Origin: Nemophila menziesii
Lineage: Eukaryota; Streptophyta; Magnoliopsida; Boraginales; Hydrophyllaceae
Assembly (NCBI GenBank): GCA_029959085.1
Contig: JARWIR010000010.1
Span: 12,173,001 to 12,237,000 of the forward strand
Reading direction: 5' to 3'
Length of the DNA stretch: 64,000 nt
In this document: piece after piece, positions 63,853 to 64,000 of the stretch
Layout of the letters: each line of letters begins with the position of its first letter
How positions within the stretch are numbered: position 1 is the stretch's first letter
Made by a program: the position numbers and the translations under genes
The notes under the pieces: generated by a model
What the model was told of the DNA's origin: nothing
The model's database searches: none
Seen by the model: only the letters and a program-made list of their open reading frames with translations

Positions 63853-64000
63853 TGGACATTAATTACTCCAAAACCCTATCACTAACCTCCTCCAACTTCA
63901 CCCGAACATCAAAATCGGTTCCAAAATTCATTAAAACGTCATTGAAACTTGATCAAACCTTCACGAAACACACTAGAACAAAACCAAATCATCATATCAA

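Larger units (their letters stand above)
58337..64000. repeat. Tandem repeat unit U8, cut by the window end (5664 bp present)
   Basis: Only the last few tens of bases of the unit are missing, so the array probably goes on. The ULT-bearing half carries the U1-specific variants (59351, 59631, 59662, 59836, 61079). The pol half resembles U7 and also has many private changes. Confidence 0.97.

Noticed and set aside
18426..64000. Periodic structure as a CRISPR array or centromeric satellite
   Set aside because: The period is 5.7 kb with genes and no short direct repeats with spacers, and it is far longer than usual satellite monomers.

Overview
The window looks like plant nuclear DNA, probably from a eudicot. 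It is AT-rich and intron-bearing, contains no bacterial-type operons, and is filled with decayed plant transposons: Ty1/copia, a LINE and an En/Spm (CACTA) relative. The plant-specific developmental families ULTRAPETALA and SPOROCYTELESS/SPEAR are recognisable. Solanaceae is a guess from the Tork/Tnt1-like copia element and the multiplied ULTRAPETALA-like genes; nothing here proves it.

Layout. Bases 1-3715 are a diverged partial copy ('copy A') of a repeat unit that reappears later. Bases 3716-7970 are a broken Tork/Tnt1-like copia retrotransposon whose 5' LTR is truncated. Bases 8160-9568 (minus) are a LINE remnant. Bases 10890-12701 (minus) are a multi-exon SPOROCYTELESS/SPEAR-like gene with a duplicated exon, one in-frame stop and a probable frameshift before a C-terminal EAR-like end. 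Bases 13866-15360 (plus) are a CACTA transposase remnant lacking its middle. Bases 15366-18425 are a partial unit ('U0'). From 18426 to the window end lie eight head-to-tail units (U1-U8) of about 5.70 kb. The last unit is cut only by the window edge, so the array probably continues.

Each unit contains, left to right: (i) a two-exon minus-strand gene encoding a 108-residue protein that is the SAND-domain half of ULTRAPETALA1 without the C-terminal cysteine-rich half; (ii) a degenerate plus-strand copia pol remnant (integrase end, RT with YVDD, RNase H), then a polypurine tract and a 3' LTR; (iii) a minus-strand exon-1 fragment of the SPOROCYTELESS-like gene whose fuller relative sits at 10.9-12.7 kb. 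The ULT-like splice sites and reading frame are intact in all nine copies while the transposon part is full of stops.

The most interesting feature is this array: a kilobase-scale tandem repeat that amplifies a SAND-only ULTRAPETALA mini-gene together with a fragment of a second flower-development regulator and a possible antisense LTR promoter. Expression and function cannot be judged from sequence alone.
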